64,000 nucleotides of DNA from Buttiauxella agrestis ATCC 33320 (lineage in GTDB: Bacteria > Pseudomonadota > Gammaproteobacteria > Enterobacterales > Enterobacteriaceae): the NCBI RefSeq assembly GCF_000735355.1, contig NZ_JMPI01000074.1, positions 1 through 64,000 of the forward strand, in the 5' to 3' direction. This document shows, one piece after another, positions 60,192-64,000 of this stretch. A program made the position numbers and the translations under genes. A model generated the notes under the pieces. That model did no database searches, was not told where the DNA came from, and worked only from the letters and a program-made list of their open reading frames with translations. The stretch's first letter is position 1. Every line of letters starts with the position of its first letter.

Positions 60192-61430
60192 CTATACTTT
60201 TTTATTTTTATGCAATGTGCAGATAAACATTAGTGGCAGCAACCAGCCTAAAGGAATAGGTTTCGCGTATGTTAATGTATCACTTATCCCAAACAGGATG
60301 AATAGAATCAGGAATGCGTATAGAACGGATTGTTTATTCCTGATGGCAAACCTTGCAATGCTTACAATGAGTAGTAAATCAATTATAAATCCGACCCAGC
60401 CAATGGTGGAAAGAGTATCAATAAATTGATTGTGAAGATGTACGTTTTTAAATATCAATGCTGCGGAAAGACTCTTGTCACTTTCAACAATTATTTGTAT
60501 TTTTTCATTTCTTTGCTCGAGAGATTGACCAAAAATATTATCGTAGGATGAAAGCCAGCCAGTTTTATACATGGCAAAGCGCGCACCAACAGATGTATTG
60601 CTATTATCTTGAGAATACTGTGTTAAATCTGACCGCAAGTTGTCGATTCTATACATGATTGGTTTTGCCATAGAAGCAATTATTATTGCTAGCAATACGC
60701 ATAGTATTGATAATGACTTCTTAGATATATGTATTCTTTTGTCTTTATACTCCATATAGCACATGACAACAAATGCAATTGGGTAGGCTATAATTGCGGC
60801 TCTGGTGCCTGTCATAATAAGAGCAGTATAGTTAAGTATCCATAATACGCTTAGGGCTTCTAATTTATGTTTTTTTAATGACGAAGATACTGAGGCCATA
60901 GCGTAAAGAGATACAAAAGAGATGATGTATGCAGCAGCAGTAGCATTAGGGCCATAGGCGAGTGATAAGAGTATTCTTTCCATCTTTAGCACAAAGAACT
61001 GATAATACGCATATATAATCAAAGATATATTAACAGCTAAAGAAACAATTAAGTGTATTTTATTGATTTGTGATGAGTAAAGTCTTTTGCTAGCGATAAC
61101 TAAAAAAGTTATTGCCGAAAAAATACCCGCAAGACTCCAGTCTCGATAGTTTATATAAGCGCCAATATATTCAGACTCTGAGTTCTTATAAATGCGGAAC
61201 CAAGTAAATGTTATTAATGATAATGTAAAAATACAAAGTGAAATATATTTCACATCACTTTTAAAATACTTTGTCGGTGACAGTATTATAAGAAGTAAAG
61301 AAATTTGCCCCGCGATTCTCAATAATTTCATTGAGGTTCCTTGTTCAAAAGGAAGGAACATCAAAGAGGTAATACAAAACAGTAATATCACGTAATATAA
61401 TAAGTTATCTAACTTCTCAAGCTTCGTCAT
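60192..61430 (-). CDS. waaL: WaaL, O-antigen ligase
   Basis: WaaL joins undecaprenyl-linked O antigen to the finished lipid A-core in the periplasm. The 412-residue protein has about 12 membrane segments, the TGTRAA motif in a conserved loop, and the large periplasmic loop with NVHLHNQFIDTLSTIGWVG, the His and Gly pattern of the Wzy_C family. Like most WaaL proteins it has little identity beyond these. It is last in hldD-waaF-waaC-waaL and is AT-rich, matching the facing outer-core genes with which it co-evolves. Confidence 0.85.
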   Translation of the reverse strand: MTKLEKLDNLLYYVILLFCITSLMFLPFEQGTSMKLLRIAGQISLLLIILSPTKYFKSDVKYISLCIFTLSLITFTWFRIYKNSESEYIGAYINYRDWSLAGIFSAITFLVIASKRLYSSQINKIHLIVSLAVNISLIIYAYYQFFVLKMERILLSLAYGPNATAAAYIISFVSLYAMASVSSSLKKHKLEALSVLWILNYTALIMTGTRAAIIAYPIAFVVMCYMEYKDKRIHISKKSLSILCVLLAIIIASMAKPIMYRIDNLRSDLTQYSQDNSNTSVGARFAMYKTGWLSSYDNIFGQSLEQRNEKIQIIVESDKSLSAALIFKNVHLHNQFIDTLSTIGWVGFIIDLLLIVSIARFAIRNKQSVLYAFLILFILFGISDTLTYAKPIPLGWLLPLMFICTLHKNKKV

Positions 61431-61506
61431 AACTTTTTTGACCTACAATAAAATATAAGGATTAATTCGAGTGCTTAACGGAATAAAAATTTATGAATAC
61501 TGTTAC

Positions 61507-62484
61507 TCAATCGAGAGTGTGTTTCTTAAGTACAGAAAATGAATGGATGACATCATTAGCATTGAGATCGTTTAAATCCTCTGTCTTCGAACTGCACACC
61601 ACTTGATTCTGTCCGTAACCGCCAATCAATCCTGGGTCTGTTGGGCCATACAAAGTCACATTTGGCCTATCCAGAGCGGCTGTCAAATGGCTTAAACCAG
61701 TATCCACTGACACCACAAATTCCGCACCTGCTAGTACCCGCGCAATTTCTTCCAGGCTCATTCTTGGCAGCACTTCTACAAAGCTAAAGCCTTCAGCCAG
61801 CCTGTTTGCTCGTTCTTGCTCATGCGGAGCGCCCCACGGAAGTTTGATCTGTATTCCTGAATCCTTCATCATTCCTATCAATTCTCGCCAGTGTGATTCT
61901 GGCCAGTGTTTATCATCACGAGTTGTCGCATGTAAAAACACTGCGTAACGGGCATTGTCAGTATTTGGAGTATTTAGAAAATGACCCGAAATAGCATAGT
62001 CGCCCTGTGATGAAGGCTTTTTGTAGTTCAAACTTTTCGCGAACAATTCTCGAGTGCGCTCAACAGCATGTTGTTGTTTAGCGATTGAGTGGCGGCGATT
62101 GTAAAATAGACTGGCCAGTGGTTCACGAGCGCTGCTCCAGTCCATACCGTGCTTAATTCCTCGCGCTTTTCGCGTTACTAATGCTGCACTTTTGATAAGA
62201 CCTTGCGCATCAATAATCGCATCGTATTGCTCGGCGCGTAACGCCTGAACAAACGCTTTGCGTTCGGCTTTTATCGGGGCTGAAAACCAATTCTTACGCC
62301 AACGGCGGATCGCCACGGGAAGAACTTTATCTACTGCGGGATGCCAGGTGGGAATTTGTGCGAAACCTTCTTCAACGACCCAATCAAAGCGGATACCAGG
62401 AATAGCCTGCATTGCATCCGTCAGGGCTGGCAGCGTGTGCAGGACATCACCCATTGATGATGTTTTTACGATCAATACCCGCAT
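61507..62484 (-). CDS. waaC: WaaC, heptosyltransferase I
   Basis: WaaC adds the first heptose to Kdo using ADP-heptose. The 325-residue GT9 enzyme starts MRVLIVKTSSMGDVLHTLPA with the catalytic Asp, and has LHATTRDDKHWPE (donor Lys), KLPWGAPHEQERA and SVDTGLSHLTAALDRPN. It is six residues longer than in E. coli, all at the divergent C-terminus. Its ATG overlaps the waaF stop by 1 nt. Confidence 0.96.
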   Translation of the reverse strand: MRVLIVKTSSMGDVLHTLPALTDAMQAIPGIRFDWVVEEGFAQIPTWHPAVDKVLPVAIRRWRKNWFSAPIKAERKAFVQALRAEQYDAIIDAQGLIKSAALVTRKARGIKHGMDWSSAREPLASLFYNRRHSIAKQQHAVERTRELFAKSLNYKKPSSQGDYAISGHFLNTPNTDNARYAVFLHATTRDDKHWPESHWRELIGMMKDSGIQIKLPWGAPHEQERANRLAEGFSFVEVLPRMSLEEIARVLAGAEFVVSVDTGLSHLTAALDRPNVTLYGPTDPGLIGGYGQNQVVCSSKTEDLNDLNANDVIHSFSVLKKHTLD

Positions 62485-63533
62485 TACACTTCCTTCTCAG
62501 CTCGTAACAGAGCCGTTAGCTCTTCAATCACGCGCTCTGGCGTTATATCAATCAAACTTTGATGATAACCTTCCGCGGCATCGCCTTTACGCACCTTGTG
62601 GTAGCCTGTGATCAGACGAATTACCCGTGCCTTATGGGAAAGTGGCGGTGTAAAGTCCGGGCTACTTGGGCCATATAACGCGACAAGTGGGCGGTTAAGT
62701 GCCGCCGCAACGTGCATCAAGCCAGAATCGTTTGAAACCACGGCCTGACAAGCCGCAATTAAAATAACCGCTTGCTCAAGTTCAGTGTCTCCCGCCAGAT
62801 TGCGGCAATACGCTTGCTGCTGCGACGTCAATGCGGCGACGATGTCATTCCCGGCGTCTTTGTCTTTAGCAGAACCGAATAAGACAACTTGATAGCCGTC
62901 ATCAATGAGTTTTCCGGCCAGAGTCGCGTAGTGATAATGCGGCCAGCGCTTGGCTGGGCCGAACTCAGCGCCAGGACAGAAACCAATAATTGGACGTTGG
63001 GCATCAAGGCTAAAAGCTTCGCACGCCTGAACTTTTTCCCCATCGTTAACTTGCAACTGGGGCCACAGTAACGGCTGAGGAAGATCTTTTGCCGACTGCA
63101 TCCGTCCTTTTTCATAAGCCAGAGCAATGTAGCGCTCGACCATCAAAGGCCAGGCTTGTTTATCCAGAACGCGCGCATCGTTGAGCAATCCGTAGCGCAT
63201 TTCGCCGCGCCAGCCGGTGCGTTGTGGAATATTGGCAAAGAAGGGGACGAGTGCGGACTTGAACGAATTTGGCAGCACATAGGCCTGATCGTAACGCTTC
63301 TCGCGCAGCGCGTGTCCGAGACGGCGTCGTTCACCAATCTCAAGAGCACCATGGCCGAGTGGCATCGCCAGCGCTTCGTTAACTTCGGGCATACGTGATA
63401 ATAATGGACGGCACCAGGCCGGTGCCATTACATCAATTATTGCCTGGGGATAGCGCGCCTTGAGCGTGCGATAAAGACTTTGCGACATCATCATGTCGCC
63501 TACCCATGACGGGCCAATCACCAGTATTTTCAT
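62484..63533 (-). CDS. waaF: WaaF, heptosyltransferase II
   Basis: WaaF adds the second heptose (alpha-1,3) to HepI. The 349-residue GT9 protein has MKILVIGPSWVGDMMMSQSL, GFCPGAEFGPAKRWPHYHYA and SNDSGLMHVAAALNRPLVALYG. Length is one more than E. coli. It starts 16 bp after hldD and overlaps waaC. Confidence 0.97.
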   Translation of the reverse strand: MKILVIGPSWVGDMMMSQSLYRTLKARYPQAIIDVMAPAWCRPLLSRMPEVNEALAMPLGHGALEIGERRRLGHALREKRYDQAYVLPNSFKSALVPFFANIPQRTGWRGEMRYGLLNDARVLDKQAWPLMVERYIALAYEKGRMQSAKDLPQPLLWPQLQVNDGEKVQACEAFSLDAQRPIIGFCPGAEFGPAKRWPHYHYATLAGKLIDDGYQVVLFGSAKDKDAGNDIVAALTSQQQAYCRNLAGDTELEQAVILIAACQAVVSNDSGLMHVAAALNRPLVALYGPSSPDFTPPLSHKARVIRLITGYHKVRKGDAAEGYHQSLIDITPERVIEELTALLRAEKEV

Positions 63534-63549
63534 GCGTCAGGCTACCTGC

Positions 63550-64000
63550 TTATGCGTCACGGTTCAGCCAGGCCATATATTCTGTTACGCCTTCGGCAAC
63601 AGTTTTAAATGGCTTGTCGTACCCTGCGGCACGCAGATTGGTCAAATCAGCCTGAGTAAATTCTTGGTAGCGGCCTTTGAGCTTTTCCGGGAATGGAATG
63701 TACTCAATGCTGCCTTTTTTATGGAACGCCAGCGCTGCATCGGCAATAGCCTGGAAAGATTCCGCTCGGCCGGTACCACAGTTATAAATACCGGATACGC
63801 CATTCTGCCAGAACCACAGGTTAACGGCGGCGACATCGCCAACATAGATGAAGTCACGTTTAAAGCTGTCGCTGCCTTCAAACAGTTTTGGATTTTCACC
63901 GTTGGTGAGCTGGGTGTTCAGATGGAATGCAACGCTCGCCATGCTGCCTTTATGGCCTTCACGTGGTCCGTAGACATTGAAGTAGCGGAAGCCGGTAATC
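63550..64000 (-). CDS. hldD: HldD (RfaD/WaaD), ADP-heptose epimerase, C-terminal part
   Basis: The window holds the last 150 codons of this NADP-dependent epimerase, which turns ADP-D-glycero- into ADP-L-glycero-D-manno-heptose, the donor for WaaC and WaaF. Seen are [46 protein letters not shown] and the exact E. coli-like end [20 protein letters not shown]. The N-terminal Rossmann half and the catalytic Tyr-Lys are beyond the window edge, so this is a truncation by the window, not a broken gene. Confidence 0.95.
   Translation of the reverse strand, partial: ITGFRYFNVYGPREGHKGSMASVAFHLNTQLTNGENPKLFEGSDSFKRDFIYVGDVAAVNLWFWQNGVSGIYNCGTGRAESFQAIADAALAFHKKGSIEYIPFPEKLKGRYQEFTQADLTNLRAAGYDKPFKTVAEGVTEYMAWLNRDA

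Noticed and set aside
60127-60429. Open frame of 100 codons running from the GT25 gene end into waaL
   Set aside because: It crosses a strong terminator and is antisense to waaL membrane segments, which explains its hydrophobic look.

Overview
The window is a chromosomal segment of a gammaproteobacterium of the family Enterobacteriaceae, close to Escherichia, Salmonella and Enterobacter but not E. coli itself. Nearly every protein aligns, from memory, over its whole length with an E. coli K-12 counterpart. The set of small RNAs and regulatory sites (Spot 42, CsrC, the sigma-54/NtrC glnA promoter, the pyrE attenuator, JUMPstart/ops) is typically enterobacterial. Genus cannot be fixed from the sequence alone. 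There are no tRNA or rRNA genes, no complete insertion sequence, no prophage and no CRISPR array.

Layout. (1) 1-10200: mobB-mobA (molybdenum cofactor), yihD, srkA-dsbA (envelope stress kinase and periplasmic disulfide formation), a wrecked yihG, polA, Spot 42, engB, CsrC, yihI, a 44-codon membrane ORF and hemN. (2) 10200-14560: glnG-glnL-glnA, the nitrogen-control operon with its NtrC, sigma-54 and CRP sites. (3) 14560-29545: typA, a sulfoquinovose (sulfoglycolysis) cluster yihOPQSTU / yihV-yihW without yihR or ompL, then yihX-yihY-dtd-yiiD. (4) 29568-51866: a block that in E. coli lies on the other side of oriC: yicH, xanP, gltS, gmk-rpoZ-spoT-trmH-recG, ligB, yicG, yicC, rph-pyrE, slmA, coaBC-dut, radC, rpmB-rpmG, mutM, coaD, waaA. 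(5) 52186-64000: the lipopolysaccharide core locus, with a JUMPstart/ops-led operon waaQ-G-P-B-O/I, an HtrL-family gene, a waaJ/R-like gene and a GT25 gene, facing waaL-waaC-waaF-hldD (hldD is cut by the window edge).

How the parts work together. GlnL/GlnG sense and answer nitrogen limitation and drive glnA. YihP/YihO import sulfoquinovose, YihQ cleaves its glycosides, YihS-YihV-YihT-YihU convert it to dihydroxyacetone phosphate and exported dihydroxypropanesulfonate, and YihW represses the set. gmk-rpoZ-spoT links GTP supply, RNA polymerase omega and ppGpp. coaBC and coaD supply coenzyme A, dut and pyrE act in pyrimidine metabolism, and recG, mutM, radC, polA and ligB in DNA maintenance. waaA, waaC, waaF, waaQ, waaG and waaP build and phosphorylate the inner core, the AT-rich glycosyltransferases build the outer core, and waaL attaches O antigen.

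The main departures from the familiar layout are as follows. The yiiD|yicH junction is best explained by one inversion spanning oriC. yihG is inactivated by an internal deletion. The outer-core gene set is unusual and has no waaY. The rpmB mRNA leader appears to fold as a three-way junction. A short palindromic repeat sits in the pyrE leader. A GCGRTCAC motif recurs around the sulfoquinovose genes. I found no clearly undescribed multi-gene system; the HtrL/GT25 section of the core locus and the small ORF before hemN are the least understood coding parts. All comparisons with other genomes are from memory.
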